A stretch of 64,000 bases of DNA, taken from positions 23,619,232-23,683,231 of the forward strand of contig NC_072794.1 in NCBI RefSeq assembly GCF_028583425.1, given 5' to 3'. Positions 18,804 through 54,486 of the stretch are shown one piece after another. The notes under the pieces are model-generated. The model was not told the DNA's origin and did no database searches. It worked only from the letters and a program-made list of their open reading frames with translations. Source of the DNA: Eublepharis macularius (lineage: Eukaryota > Chordata > Lepidosauria > Squamata > Eublepharidae). Both the position numbers and the translations under genes were made by a program. Position 1 is the first letter of the stretch. The number at the start of each line of letters is the position of its first letter.

Positions 18804-19796
18804 ATTTATTTATTTAATCACATTTCTAGACTGCCCTCCCCGTCAGACGGGCTCAGGGCAGTTTAACAACAGTTTAAAACAATAAAAACATTATAAAACA
18901 TTAAAACATTATATCAAAACAATTAAAATTGGCGGGTATAAAATATTAAAATACAGCATTTTCCTGCATGGGTGGTGGAAGGTCTTCAGTGGTATGGCCA
19001 GCGAGAGGACAGCCTAGCCCCCACCAAATGCCTGGCGGAACATCTCTATCTTGCAGGCCTGGCGGAAAGATAACAAATCCTGCCGGGCTCTAGTTTCCTC
19101 AGACAGAGAGTTCCACCAGGTTGCAGCCAGAACCGAAAAGGCCCTGGCTCTGGTAGAGGCCAGGCGGACCTCCCTGGGGCCAGGGGCCATCAGCAAGTTC
19201 TTAGTGGCTGACCGAAGCGACCTCCGGGGAACATATGGGGAGAGGCGGTCCCGAAGGTATGCTGGGCCCAGTCCGCATAGGGCTTTATAGGTCAACACCA
19301 AAACCTTGAAACGGACCCGGTACTCAACCGGTAACCAGTGCAGCTGACGGAGGATAGGTGTTATATGAGCCATAATTGGTGCTCTTGCAACCACCTGTGC
19401 AGCTGCATTCTGAACCAGCTGCAGTTTCTGGATCAAGCCCAAGGGAAGCCCTGTGTAGAGCGAGTTGCAGTAGTCTAATCTGGAGGTGACCATTGCCTGG
19501 ATCACTGTCATAAGGTCATGGGTCGATAGGTAGGGGGCAAGTTGTCGAGCCTGTCTTAGATAGAAGAAAGAGGATCGAACAACCGCTGCAACCTGTGCCT
19601 CCATAGACAAGGAAGCATCCAGGACCAACCCCAGGCTCTTCACTCTCGACACTGGTGTAAGTGGCGCTCCATCGAGAGCAGGGAGCCGGAGTCCCGCACC
19701 CATGGACCCTAGACCCACATGGAGGAACTCCGTCTTCAAGGGATATAACCGTGTTGGAAGGCAGTCATCTTCAGTGTTTTGTAATATTCCATCCAA
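18804..19796 (-). mobile_element. 5'-truncated L2/CR1-type LINE with reverse-transcriptase C-terminus
   Basis: A 260-codon minus-strand frame (19796-19014) carries typical non-LTR reverse-transcriptase C-terminal text: TSRLDYCNSLYTGLP, LQLVQNAAAQVVAR, HITPILRQLHWLPVEYRVRF and TYKALCGLGPAYLRDRLSPY. It ends FRQAFGGG and is followed by a 3' UTR with CTGCCCTGAGCCCGTCTGAC and an AATAAATAAAT tail at the low-coordinate end. The catalytic part of the RT and the endonuclease are missing, so this is a dead fragment. The frame is still largely open, which points to a fairly young insertion. The clade (L2 versus CR1) is my best judgement. Confidence 0.88.
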
Positions 19797-20909
19797 TGAT
19801 GAAGAGAATTCCCGCCACCCGCCCCATTTGTTCCCAAGGTTTCTTATTGGGTGCAGCTGTGGGATAGAGTTTTACTCACCAATTGACAGAACATTACAGA
19901 GCCACTGGCTTCCCACATGGCTATTGGCATATCTATCAAATGTACGTTGGTTTTCTATTCTTTGTAAGACAAAAGCTCAACGCAGATTTACAAATCATAG
20001 ATCTTTAAAGATGTGTACATACAAACAGTAACATCCAAGGCTAAACTGCTATACTGGCTAAACACCTCCGCCCCCAGAAAAATACCTGCAAGAAATCCAT
20101 AGCTTCTGGCTTCATCCAGGTACCAAAATTTGTATTTCATGGTTTGGATCCAGACTTAAATTTTCCAGTGGAAGAATGGATGTTTCCTGCCTCCCCGCTC
20201 CAACTGTGGCCCACAAAATGCTATGGTTGCCAGCAAGTCTCCCATCATGGCAGGAGACTTGGCAACCCTGGTGGTGCATGGGGCCCCCAAATGTAAATGA
20301 ATGGCCAAAGGGGAATACAGTGAAATGAAGGAAAGTCGGGGTAGGGGGAGGATTGGAGAAAGGGAAGGAGAATAAAAAGAAGAAATGCCTGAAGGGACAA
20401 TGGAACCACAAGCCTGCATGGTTACTAATGCTCCCGATCCCCTAGTGGCGGCTGCTACTGCGTCCGTAGAAACCCCTTCCATTTGAACAAGGACAGCCAA
20501 TAACAAGCCCCACCTTACAAGACCCTGCCCACTTTCTGAAAAGCTCCATAGGTGCCAGGGGAAGTACTGGCAGGCGCCACATTGGGGAACCCTGCACCCA
20601 GAGGATAACCACTCCTGGAGCGTGACTTTCTCACTTCCTGCTCCTGAAAGTGAAATGTTCCCAGGGGTCTGTCATATTAGCACTAGAGAAAACAAATTTT
20701 GTTTTTATCCGCTGCTTTAAAATTGCTCTTTTAGTCTGTTGTTTTCACATTGTGTTTGGGGTTTTTTTTTATGTTCATGTTTTAATTCTGTAGACCACCT
20801 TGAACATTTCTAAGGGAGCTCAGTGGGGTGGAGATGGACAGTTTTTCATCGTTGGATATATGGAGCCATCATTGGTGTGTCCTTTCCTTACCTTATGTGT
20901 TTGTTTGTT

Positions 20910-21000
20910 TGTTTTCAACTATTATTCTGTCCTCCCCGCAAAGCAGGCCCAGGGCAGATTACAACAGATAAAAACATATTTATAATAACTTTCATCATAT
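20910..21000 (-). mobile_element. LINE 3'-end fragment
   Basis: The minus-strand reading is ...ATCTGCCCTGGGCCTGCTT..GGGGAGGAC, the usual end motif of the L2/CR1-type LINEs here. Short fragment. Confidence 0.5.
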
Positions 21001-21559
21001 AAACCGTTTAAAATCAAACAGCACAACAGTACACTATAAAGACAGATATAAAAACAGCAGCGATCAATTTGCAATCAATTAGCTAATTGCCAATTTCCTG
21101 GTTGTCTTTGGCAAACAAAGTTTTTTTAATACTCACAAACCTGAAAACTTGTTTGGCCAGAGGAAACAGTACGACAAAAGAAATGAGTGTGCATGAGATT
21201 GGTAACAGTTTGCCTATTGTAACAGCATTTATAAAATACTGTCTCTAGCCTTACAGGAACAACCAACCAACAGAGGGCAATATGCTCACATAAAATCATT
21301 TTTGCTATTTCTCCCTTGAAAATGATTGTAAAAAAAATTCAGTCAGGATTTGGTTAGTTTAAGTATGAACCTCAACCACTTTGCCTCAAGAAATTAATAA
21401 AGCTGAACAAAAAAATGCTATTCAAGACATTTTGGAGATCTGATTCAGGAAACACGTTTTTCATTTTAATAACACAACATATCTGTATTTTTAATGTATT
21501 TGCAAGCAGTTGTTAGAACTGTTTAGAGAGCAAGTTTTGTATCATTCAGACATGTACTG

Positions 21560-21760
21560 TTAGAATACACATGAAGTTGCCGTACAGAATCAGACCGTCG
21601 GTCCATCAAGGTCAGTATTGTCTTTTCAGACTGGCAGCAGCTCTCAGGTTTTTCACACCTCCTTCTCCCTAATCCTTTTAACTGGAGAAGCCGGGGATTG
21701 AACCTGGGACCTTCTGCAAGCAAGACAGAGGCTCTTCCACTGAGCCGCAGCCCCACCCTA
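21560..21760 (-). mobile_element. tRNA-derived SINE
   Basis: On the minus strand: GGGGCTGCGGCTCAGTGGAA head, AGGTCCCAGGTTCAATCCCC as B-box, and tail GACCTTGATGGACC...GTCTGATTC. The same family occurs at 27125-27345 and 29033-29525, with a fragment at 32763-32830. Confidence 0.85.
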
Positions 21761-22589
21761 AATACAACAGCATTTGTCACAGTTTGGTATACATTAGCAG
21801 AACAGGATGAGAAAACAGAATGCACGTATTAAATTGCTACAACTGAAGTATATGTATCTCGTATACAAGAAATTTATTTCACCAGGAATGACCACACAGT
21901 CAAAGTTACTCAATGTATGTGTACTGTGCTGATTACTAAATTCATGTTTCATGTCTAAATTTCATGTCTTTATTATATGTAACATCTTAATAGCTTTTCA
22001 CAGCATCCAAAGTGTTTCACATACGTTATCTACATAATTCTTACAACAGTGCTGTTGGGTTGGTCAGTATGGGTTTTCTCCAATTTGTAGATGGGAAACC
22101 GAAGCGGAGACAACAGTGGCTTCCCTAAGGTTATTTACAGTGCAATCTAAAGAAAGTTGCACCCTTCTGTTAAAGTCAGTGGCCTTAGAAGGGCATAACT
22201 CTGCTTAGGATAACACTATTAAGCGATCTAAAGGCTGCGATAAGATTCGAACGGAGAGCATCCTGGATGTAATACCCAGTTCATAGGTAATTTGTGGTTT
22301 CTTTGAGGTCCATTCTGCAGTAATCTACACTTCGCATTTTAACAGGAATTTAAGGTAACATGCAGGTGCCAAGTTGATGAGCCTGAAATTGAGTTCTGAT
22401 TCATGAAATCGATCCTGACTTGTCCTTCTATGTTGTATGGGAGGTAAGAAGATGCTTGCAGGATCAGACCAAAGGTCCTTTTAGTTCAGCAGCATCATTT
22501 TCTCCTGTCATGGTCCTCCAGATGTCCCTGGAAGGTCTACAAGCAGGCCGTTTCTCCGAGGTTTGCAATGAGTCTGTCTCATATTTATA

Positions 22590-22690
22590 TTCAAGTCCAG
22601 TAGCACCTTAATGACCAACGAGATGTCTAGAGTACAAGTTTTTGAGAGTCGAGCTCCTTCCATCAGGAACTTGACTTTCAAAAGCTTATA
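22590..22690 (-). repeat. Dispersed 3'-end repeat of unknown parent element
   Basis: It carries AAGTCCAGTAGCACCTTAAT followed by GACCAACGAGATG and a GTCAAG...AAAAGCTTATACC block. Related fragments lie at about 23818-23895, 25095-25310, 37010-37195, 57465-57520 and 63473-63600 (plus strand: CTCGAAAGCTTATGG, TAAAGGTGCTACTGGACTC). The motif is common in reptile genomes; I cannot assign its parent family. Confidence 0.6.
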
Positions 22691-22979
22691 CCTGGCTGCG
22701 TTGTGTAGAAAAACAATTCCATTTGTAGGTCTTGAATTTGCTGCCCATCAGCTTCATTGAATGCTTTGAGTTCTTTTGCGGGGAGGGCAGAGGTGAGAAA
22801 AAGTTCTTTCTGTCCACTTTCCATCATGTATAAGTTCACAAATCTTCTCATTAGTTTTTCTAGTTTTTCCTGATAGAGGAAGTGTTCCAGCCATACGCTC
22901 CCATCTTCATTACATTGTATTATTTGCACAATAAAAGCAGTTTATATAATGACAATTTGCCTTGAGTCTCAATGAGAAA

Positions 22980-23143
22980 TAGGGTTTCCAGTCTGCAGGT
23001 GGGGCCAGGAGACCTCCAAGATTTACAGCCAATCTCCATGTATCATTTCCCCTGGAGAAAATGCCTGCTTTTGAGTGTGAACTGTATAGCATTATACTCT
23101 GTTCTTCCCACGTTCCACTCCCAACCCAGAGTTGGCAACTCTA
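22980..23143. mobile_element. hAT-type MITE (TAGGGTTGCCA family)
   Basis: Starts TAGGGTTTCCAGTCTGCAGG and ends GAGTTGGCAACTCTA. It is flanked by ATGAGAAA (22972-22979) and GTGAGAAA (23144-23151), a 7-of-8 target duplication that supports the hAT assignment. Confidence 0.8.
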
Positions 23144-24385
23144 GTGAGAAAGGCAGACTATAAATGTAGTAAATTTTTAATCTCCCTTTTTGAGAGGCCA
23201 TGACCATAATATTTCAAAAGTGGTTACGCTATAGACTCACATAAAGGCATTGAAAATAAAAACACTCAGTAATGAAATCTCTTTCCTAATCATCCATGAC
23301 AAAGAATTTGCCTTTTTCTAAACCACAATTGCACACAAAGTAGGCATTTTCATTAAATTATTCTTCACCATGATCCCAAGATCCGTTCTGGTTAAGTCTA
23401 TCAGTTCAAACCATTTAAATTAGGGATTTCTTTGTCTTTCTTTGTTTTTACTCTAGTATGTATCACCTTATATTTTAGTTGAATTGAAACTCAATTACCA
23501 TGTTGCTATCACCTGTCCAATTCAAAGCTTGTTGAAGCTTTTCGCTTTGATTTTCACAATCCTAAAGAACCTGTTGTCTGCAATCTTTGCGTTGGTCTTA
23601 CTACTGATCCCTACGGTAGAATCCCGCTGCTTGTTTTCTTCCACTATAAGACCCATCCACTTCTTCCTCCTGCCTGCTCCAACAGCAGATAAGCTGCTGC
23701 ATTTCACGTCTGTTTCTGAATTGTTAGGAGAACTAAGTACCTTCCTTAGCCCCTTGAGAAACAGCAGGATTAAAATGCACCAAATAAATACCGCAGAGAA
23801 TAGCAAGATTGGTGTACTGTAGCACCTTAGTGACCAACTAGATTTCCAGGGTGTGAGCTTTTGAGAGTCAAAGCTTGCTTCGTCAGACACATGGATCTTA
23901 ACCAGGCCTGCTTAAACACATGGAGGGCACTGTCATGAACGTTCCCTTAGACAGCTACAAAGATCACAGTAAGGCCCTGGGAGATGAAGCCATTTGCGGC
24001 AGGTGGGAAAGGTGGCCTGCATATTGGGAAAATGCATTACTTTCTGCAGTGCCCAAGAACGAGGGAGGAGATGAACTCCTGGACAATATTCCTGCCCTTT
24101 TCAAGAAGGACTGAATGGGATTTTTAAGTGGCCACTCCGAGAGCAGATATACTTTTCCCCTGACGAAGCAATCTGGCTTTTTATCGCTTCCCAGCACCTG
24201 CTAGTTTAAGAGCCTGACACTTCGGAGATTATTCTGAGCAAGTGTTAGGAGCCACTTGCCGACGGGCACCCCCGCCGTATAGAATGACAGAAATGGTCAT
24301 GATTTAAACAACGCCACCACAGCACTTGAAGAGGAAAGACAGGTCTGCTTGGCGTTGTACCCGGGCAGCGAGCACCCAGAAAACC

Positions 24386-47157
<22,772 letters not shown>

Positions 47158-49437
47158 CACCAGCCTACATTAACGTAATCATAAGAAACGATTACAAAAT
47201 GGTCACAAGAGCAAGCGGTCAGTCAGTTTTTCAAGTCAATAAGTCTTACTTCCAAACAGTTCTCTCTAGATGATCCTTCTATGGTACAGCTTTTTCATGC
47301 TCGACCTAAAGAAACACAACATAGTTCTAAAAATATGTTCTTGGAAATAAGTCCAATTCGTTTCACCGAAACTCACTGAAGCTAAATTCACATAACCAAC
47401 ATGCAGGTCCAGTTTTACTGGCCACGCAAGGAAGCAATCGTTGGATTGCTGCATCTTTCCATCGCCCACTTGCAGGTCAACCCATGACAAATTGCAACCT
47501 ACGTATCGGCAAATCTCCCAGATCCTGTGACTTGGCCATACATGTGCTTAGCATTTATACTTAAGTTCTTTTGACAGACAAGTCAGGGGGACTTCAGTTT
47601 CTATGCTGAGATAGAGGGCATGCTTCCCCTTGTGGATGCAATGCTCCACTGAGTATTGTGTGGGAAGGGAAAGCAGAAAGGGGTTGTGCGTTCCTTCACC
47701 CCACCTCCAAATGCATTACATAAAGACAACATGGGGCTCTCTGTGGAGCATAAATAATTTAAAATATTTCTATCCTTTGCCAATTGCCTTTAAAGGTTTG
47801 AACTTCCAGGGTGTGGGCTATTTCTGGTTTGCGAACATCATGGTTCTTTGTGCTGTTCCTAAACTGAGGCATATAAAGCATGCATTAAATGGGAGAACAT
47901 CAATGTGGTCACTTAGGGGAACACAGAGATTGGTATTGGGCACAGAATTCAACTTTCTGAACACTTATTTTTTTAAAAAAAATCCAGATAGACGCATGGT
48001 AGTGTAATGCCTACTGCTTGGTTAGTAGCCGGTGAGAGTAAGATTTTCAGTGGCTGTTGGTGAGGTTGGTTATATACTAGTGGTTTGCAAACTTCCCTGA
48101 TCTGGTGCCCGCCCTTATCCCCAAGCAGCAGCGTAGGATCCACTGAGTTGCAAGTGACAGGAAGTAATGTGATATCACAGTCACATGACAGGAAGGGGAG
48201 AAGCTATCGATGCAAAATGATGGGATTGGGACCGGGGCAGCAGACTGGGAGAGCGGGGAATAGGAAATATAAGCCAAGACCCCAGTGGTATCCCAGTGAG
48301 AAACAGTGAGCACAGTCAGATTCAGAGACCCTCTCCTCTCCACAAAACCTTTCCCTTGCTCACTCATTGTCCTTGCCTGGCACTGCCTGGCCTGGCCACC
48401 CCATACCCTCATCAGCTGTCCAGTGCTCCTGCCTCCTATTGAAGTATGGAGCACCACCTACTTGCAAAATATTAGCTTTCTGTGTGGAGTGGAGGTCCCA
48501 TGCCACAAGCATAGGCTTAGAGCATTGGAGGCCTGACTGGCAGGGGTGGGAACAGCTAGAATGGGAATGGATGGGAATGGCTGGGCAGGGAAAAGAAAGA
48601 AGAGCTTTCATGGGGAGTGGGGGCTCTCAATGCAATCCTAAGCAGCAGCATTACCTGCTTCTAAGACCATTGACTTTGGTGGGTTTTGGACTAAAATAAC
48701 TGCATAGGATTGCACTTTCTGTGCCACATGCATGACTGTGGAGTGAATGGTGGGGGTAGCTGGGCTGGCTTGGAGAGAAGAAAGGAGAGAAGGCAAAGAT
48801 CTTTTGCAGGGAGAAGTCAATGGTCAGGGACCCTGCGTTCTGTCCGCATCTAGTCTTGGATCCTATGCTGATAGAAGGGATTTTCATCAGCAGAAGCAGG
48901 ATTTCCTTGCCTCCCTCTCCCACTGCAACTTGAAATGCCCCCCCATCTTGTTCCTGGGGGACAAGAAACCAGGGAACAATGTATGGTCCAGAGAGGTCCA
49001 TAGCAGCAGGGGAATCAGCAAAATCATCTTCCTTTCCGTGGAAATGTACTGCTGGATCCACCTCTTTGTTTACATATCTTTAAAATTAAAGTAGCACTAC
49101 AAACACCAAGCATAGTTACACCCCTGTAAGCACACCGAAGTCAATGAGCTTAGAAGGATGTAACTGTACTTTGGGCTGTGCTGCTCCAAACACCTAGGAA
49201 AACTGTAGATAAAAAGGCAGAACAGGAGGAAAGAGGAAAATTATGATTGCGAGTGGGCTCCCATTCTTCTCATTAATAATTAAATAATAATTACTCTAAA
49301 TAAAATAGCCCTTACTTAAACCTTAGCAGGCCACTCAATAAATGTTTGGCACCTTTGGGAGGAAACCCAGCCATCCTAATCAGCACTCAAGAGGCACAGT
49401 CCATTAGTCAGGTCCCTCCACAATTATCATTTAGAGG

Positions 49438-49620
49438 AGCTTGGGAAATTCCTGGAGATTTGAGGGGGTGGAGCCTGGGGAGGGCGGGGTTTGGGGAAGG
49501 GAGGGACCTCAGCAGGGTATAATGCCACAGAGTTCACCTCCAAAGCAACCATTTTCTCCAGCTGAGCTCTGTGGTCTGGAGATCAGTTGCAATTCCAGGC
49601 GATTTCCAGGCCTGGGCATC
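49438..49620. mobile_element. hAT-type MITE (TAGGGTTGCCA family), ends worn
   Basis: Body text GGGAAATTCCTGGAGATTTG, GGTATAATGCCACAGAG and GGAGATCAGTTGCAATTCC; terminal bases are lost. Confidence 0.7.
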
Positions 49621-50144
49621 ACTAGAAAGACTTCAGGGCAACACTTGCATTTCATCACACCATAGCAGTCTGAGCCAATTCAGTGGCCTTTCATGTGACT
49701 GTAATTAAGGTCTCCGTACGCATAACTAGCTCTCCATATTGGACACACATCATCATAAAACCATCCATCACATACTGAATCTTGATTATAACCAGCATTG
49801 TAACTTCTCTGTTTCCTTTATAAACATCTCAGATTAGCATGGTTAGACAGTAGATAATAATAGCCAAATGAGTTTGAATGTGAGATGTGATTAGAACCAG
49901 TTGTGTTGATTCCCCCCCACCACACTTTTTTTCTTTCTCTCCTGAGGATGCATATACAATCAAGTAGGAAAAAGCTGCTGCATTGTTGTTTATGTCATTT
50001 TTAATGTCATTGTAACCTTGGTGAATGACTAAATAAATATCCGTATGGAAATAATTGCATTTATCTAAGGAGATTGTAAAAACTGCCTTTCACAATCAGA
50101 CCGAAGATCTCACTAGATCAGACTAGAGCTCAACAGTTATTTAT

Positions 50145-50345
50145 TTATGTATTTATACTCTATTTCTCTTGCCAATGACAATATCGGTCTCCCTCTTCCC
50201 TTTTTATCCTGCAACAACAACCCTGTGAGGTAAGTTAGACGGAGAGACAGTGACTGGCCTAAGGTCACCCACTGAGCTTCCCACTGAGTGGGGGACTCGA
50301 AGCTAATTCTCCCTGATCCTAGCCCTGTTCTCTAACCACTACACA
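50145..50345 (-). mobile_element. tRNA-derived SINE
   Basis: Minus strand: AGCACTGTGTAGTGGTTAGA head; the body contains GGTGACCTTAGGCCAGTCAC and CCTCACAGGGTTGTTGTTGC. Confidence 0.75.
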
Positions 50346-50651
50346 GTGCTGATTTTCCAGATGTCATAATGATCTGGCAGGTGACCTATTGACCTGAGCC
50401 TGTAAGTCTGGACACAGTTCAATGGCCCACCTGTTAGAAGGTGCATCCTTTTTTTACAAAATTCTGACAGATCTCTATTCATTATCAGATATTCTAATAA
50501 CCAAGTGTGGCCCCATCTGCGGATTGGGGTTACACTAATACTAAGCTTGTGCAGACAGCATACCTCCTCCAACAAGTGGTGGAGTGACAGAACGGACAGC
50601 CAGCTGGGAGAGGTTTGCCACTAGGCCCACCATGGCTTCCTGCTTCACTGC

Positions 50652-51200
50652 CAGGGCTTTTTTCCCTGGGAAAACAGGTGGTGGAATTCTCAAGCAGCAA
50701 GCCGCTTCGGGATTTGGGGATTTAAACGCTTCGGTATGCTCCTTAATGATTCGAGAATCTTTACGGAGCACACCTTGCCATTTGCAAAAGGCAACAAAAC
50801 TGTTGCTTTCAAAAGCCAACTGCTTTTCAGCTGACGGGAGGGGAATCCCCCTCCCGTCAGCTGAAAAAAGCTGCAGGCTTTGAAAGCAGCTACAGTTTTC
50901 TTGCATGGCAAGAAAAATGTTTCTGCTTTCAAATGCTCCCACTTTTTCCAGCTGAGGGGAGGAGGGGAGGTCCCTCCTCCCTCTCCCCTCAGCTGAAAAA
51001 GCTGCCAGCATTTTAAAACAGCTTTTTTCAGCTGATGGAAGGGGAAGCCCCCTCCTGTCAGTGAAAAAAACCTGCTGACTTTGATAGCAGCAAAACTTGG
51101 GCTGATTGGAGAGGAAACGGGTGGGGCCACCAGACATGTGATTACTTTCAAGAGGTGCTGGAATGCTGTGCCACTGTGTTCCAGCTGAAAAAAAGCCCTG
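50652..51200. mobile_element. hAT-type element with serial hairpins (CAGGGCTTTTTT family)
   Basis: Ends CAGGGCTTTTTTCCCTGGGA and CAGCTGAAAAAAAGCCCTG. Imperfect 8-bp flanks TTCACTGC and CTCACTAC (6 of 8). It belongs with 37489-37712 but is 549 bp. The interior has three palindromes: about 50826-50865, 50950-50998 and 51030-51062, each starting CAGCTGA or AGCTGA. Confidence 0.75.
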
Positions 51201-51514
51201 CTCACTACCAAAGACAAGTATGGCGGCTGGCCCACTATCCCCTGGGACAAGGAGCCATTGCTGCTATTGTGGTACACTTGAGGGGGGTGGGCTGGGAGGA
51301 ACAGCCACCATGGTGAAGCTGGAGGGTGTAGATGGAGGGGAACTGCCACTGTGGGGGGTCTGAGGGCTGGGGGGGAGCTGCCATTGCCATGGTGAAGCTG
51401 GGGGTGGGTAGGAAGAGTGGGATGGTGAGGATTGAATCCCCCCGCATGATTCTTGCAGGTCCCCACTTTTGTTTGTTATTTTATTATTTTATTTCTTTTG
51501 TTTATTTTACACCA

Positions 51515-51760
51515 GTTTGATGTAACGGTTAAGAGAGGCAGGACTGTAATCTGGAGGGCTGGGTTTTATTCCCCTCCTCTGCTTGAAGCCAGCTGGGTGA
51601 CTGTGGGTCAGTCACAGCTCTCTCAGACTCTCTCAGCTCCACTCACCTCACAGGGTGATTGTTGTGGGGATAATAATAACATACTTTGTAAACCGCTCTG
51701 AGAGAGTGTTAAGTTGTTCTGAAGGACAGTGTATAAATCAAATATTATTATTGCTGATGT
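51515..51760 (+). mobile_element. tRNA-derived SINE
   Basis: Head ACCAGTTTGATGTAACGGTT, B-box-like GGGTTTTATTCCCC, body CTGGGTGACTGTGGGTCAGT, tail GTATAAATCAAATATTATTA. Same subfamily as 14577-14815. Confidence 0.85.
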
Positions 51761-52269
51761 TCTTGTCATCGTCGTCGTCATCATCACCATCAACATTATC
51801 ATCATTATAGACTGCCTCTCTCACCAAGGCAGATTACACAGTGCAAGTCACTATAAACAACAGGTAGGACATTCAGTGAACAAATATAATAGGGTCCAGG
51901 TTGCAGAAATTTGAAATCAAGCATAAATCCAGACACAGAGATGAAATTATGAAAGAAAGCATAAATAATTAAACGTGACATCTTTAACAATGTGGAAACT
52001 ACCCATTTGGAGCATATCTATATCAGCAGACAACACCCAGTAGAATAGTCTACAGCCCCTGTCCCTTACCAAGGCATGTCTCTGAGCTATTTCTTACAGC
52101 ATAGCCCTATTACTTGAGTAGTAAAAATGTCCTCATCATTTTTGTCTGGAGATGGTTCTTTAGGTACTGGGTAGCTGACCACCTCTTTGAATGGCCAAGG
52201 AAAGGTGCCCTGAGTTATTGATAGATTTATGATAGATACTAAGGGCTAATTTATGTGGTCTTTACAAGA

Positions 52270-52625
52270 TTTTAGCAGCCAGGAGGGCGAGGATCCAATG
52301 CACAAGTAGTAGCCTTCACAGATGCCAGGATCTTGTCAATATCCATCACCGTAACTAGGTCAAAATGGCTCAGATGAGGACCAGACGGCGTGTTAAGCAT
52401 TTCTTCTGCCTCTTCTGTATTACAGCTGGCATCCAGATCAGAGTGTGTTTGCGCTATTTTAACAGCAAAAGACTTTGCAAAGGTGTAACAACTCATTGTC
52501 TGTTCTTGAGCCAGTAAGAGTTCAGATTCAGGAGTCAAAAGATGTCGAGATACCTTAAATAATTGGGATGCCCCCTCTGTTTGTGGGATCTTAGTGTCAT
52601 ATTCACCCTTGACTTTGCTAAGCAA
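52270..52625 (-). mobile_element. LINE ORF2 fragment, segment upstream of RT
   Basis: A 117-codon minus-strand frame ends FDLVTVMDIDKILASVKATT followed by CALDPRPPGC. This resembles the block that precedes the reverse-transcriptase domain in the L2/CR1-type LINEs. It is a different part of the ORF from the 18804 and 31308 copies. Confidence 0.6.
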
Positions 52626-53504
52626 TGCTCAGACCATGGCACCAGGGGCCAACTGGGTAAAAATTGGCCCCCAATCTAGCAATCAGCCCCTGGCACAACC
52701 CTGCACTTCTGCCTGCCTGCTAGGTGAGAGGTGGGGGAGCTGAGGCTGGGAACAGGGGATTTCACACCCCCACTGGGGGAATGGGATCCCTGCACCCTAC
52801 GTGTCTCTAGCACCGTGTGCAAGAACACTTCTGCTAACTCAGAATGGGTACTTACTGGGGAACTCAGCGTCTGGTAGGCATGCAGAACACCCGATCTTTA
52901 ATTCTCAATATAAGGAACACACAGCCAATTCAAGCTATAGTTTGTATTGGAATTCTACTGGTTGAAAGAGTCATGGAGTATAATAGTAACTCCACCTCCC
53001 CTGCTGCCTGTTTTATGTTGGTCAAGGACAGCATAATTGGGTGGAGTTAGCTGGGACAGACACACCACATCATTTTCTTCCAGCCATGTATTGGTGATAC
53101 AAGCCTCACCATGTTATTGCAGGAAGAGATAATGGACCTCATTACCTCAACCTGCAATAACATGGTGAGGTGTGCAGTTTTGTGCTTCAGCAATCTGGCA
53201 TTGCATACTTTTACAGAGAATGCGGGGAGAAGTATTAGGGAGAAGGTGATTTTTCTGCTCCATAAAAATCACAGGAGGCATAGAGGTGGGTTTGCATTAC
53301 TAGGAAAAATGCATCCTAAATGGCCAAGGAGTTTCTGGTGGGGATATCTGGAATTTACTAGTAGATCTGTGTTAAATACAACTATTTTAAAACTGGCAAA
53401 ACCTACAGCTTAAGAAAAAAATTCCCATCTTTTCCAAGAAAATACATCCATCTTTACCTTAGAGCTGTTAGATTGAAGGATATCTCCGCCACTGTATTTT
53501 GGGA

Positions 53505-53705
53505 TTTTCTTACATAACTTATATACTACCTTTCTCCTCGGTGGGGGCCTAAAGTGGCTTATATTGTTTTCCTCTCCTCCATTTTCCTTACAATACAGGT
53601 GAGTGTGTGTGACTGGCCCAAGGTCACCCAGCAAGCTTCTACGGCATAGCGGGAATTCGAACCTGGATATCCTAGATTCTAGTCCAACATAGTACTTTCT
53701 TCCAG
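53505..53705 (-). mobile_element. tRNA-derived SINE
   Basis: Minus strand: B-box-like GGTTCGAATTCCCGC, GGTGACCTTGGGCCAGTCAC, and a 3' end with GAGGAGAAAGGTAGTATATA. Confidence 0.8.
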
Positions 53706-53944
53706 TAAAAGGCACCAACAGCCCCACAGAGCAGCAGATTGTTATCACAAGGTATGAGCAGCTCCTTGTTCAGGCTAACAGTACAAGCGGTAGAGAGCAC
53801 AGAGGTCTGGATTGCCCCACACCATGGTTTTGCAAATGTACTTTGAAACATGATTTCACAACATGATTTTCAAAGGTAATCCTGGTGAGCCTTAAGAATA
53901 GTTCAATCAGGGTTAAGGCAAACTGTGGGTCAAAGAAAGGAATA

Positions 53945-54150
53945 TAGTTGCCAACCTCCAGGTTGGCCCTGGAGACCTCCCAGAATTATAGCTGGTTCAG
54001 TTCCCCTGAAAAAAAAATGGCAACTTGGGAGTGGAGTGGACTCTGTGGCATTATATTTCACTGAGCCCCCTTCCGTCCCCAAACCCTTCCCTTCTGAGGA
54101 TCCACCCCTAAATCTCCAGGAATTCCCTCAACTTTGAGTTGGAAACTGTA
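53945..54150. mobile_element. hAT-type MITE (TAGGGTTGCCA family)
   Basis: TAGTTGCCAACCTCCAGGTT on the left, GAGTTGGAAACTGTA on the right, with the usual body. Confidence 0.75.
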
Positions 54151-54152
54151 GC

Positions 54153-54486
54153 TAGGGTTGCCAGGTCCCCTTACCCTCCCATCGGAGGGGGGAGGACCCG
54201 AGATACACCTCATATGCATGAAGCGCGCACACAGTTTCACACCAGCGTGATGGGACTATGTGTCCACAGAACCATTGTGCGAGGTGGGAAGCGCGTGCAC
54301 ATTTTGCTGAGGGCTGATTTGGGCCCCAAACGGGCCTGCCCATTTGGGATTCAAATCCTGCCCCCCCCCACTGAAAAATGCAGGCCCGCTTCCTGCCTTC
54401 CCCCCCTGTTGGCCTGGTAAGCAGTGGGGGGGGATGTGGGAGCAGGGGATCCTCTACCCCACTGGGGAAGGGGATCCTTAACCCTA
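54153..54486. mobile_element. hAT-like element, diverged
   Basis: Starts TAGGGTTGCCAGGTCCCCTT directly after the previous MITE and ends near AACCCTA. The interior is unrelated to the common family and GC-rich. No target duplication seen. Confidence 0.5.

Noticed and set aside
24326..24385. Upstream in-frame ATG of NTMT2
   Set aside because: It would add 20 residues without family similarity; the ATG at 24386 has the better context and matches the known protein start region.
50541..51466. Long minus-strand frames
   Set aside because: They follow the hairpin repeats of the hAT element at 50652-51200 and low-complexity flanking sequence.
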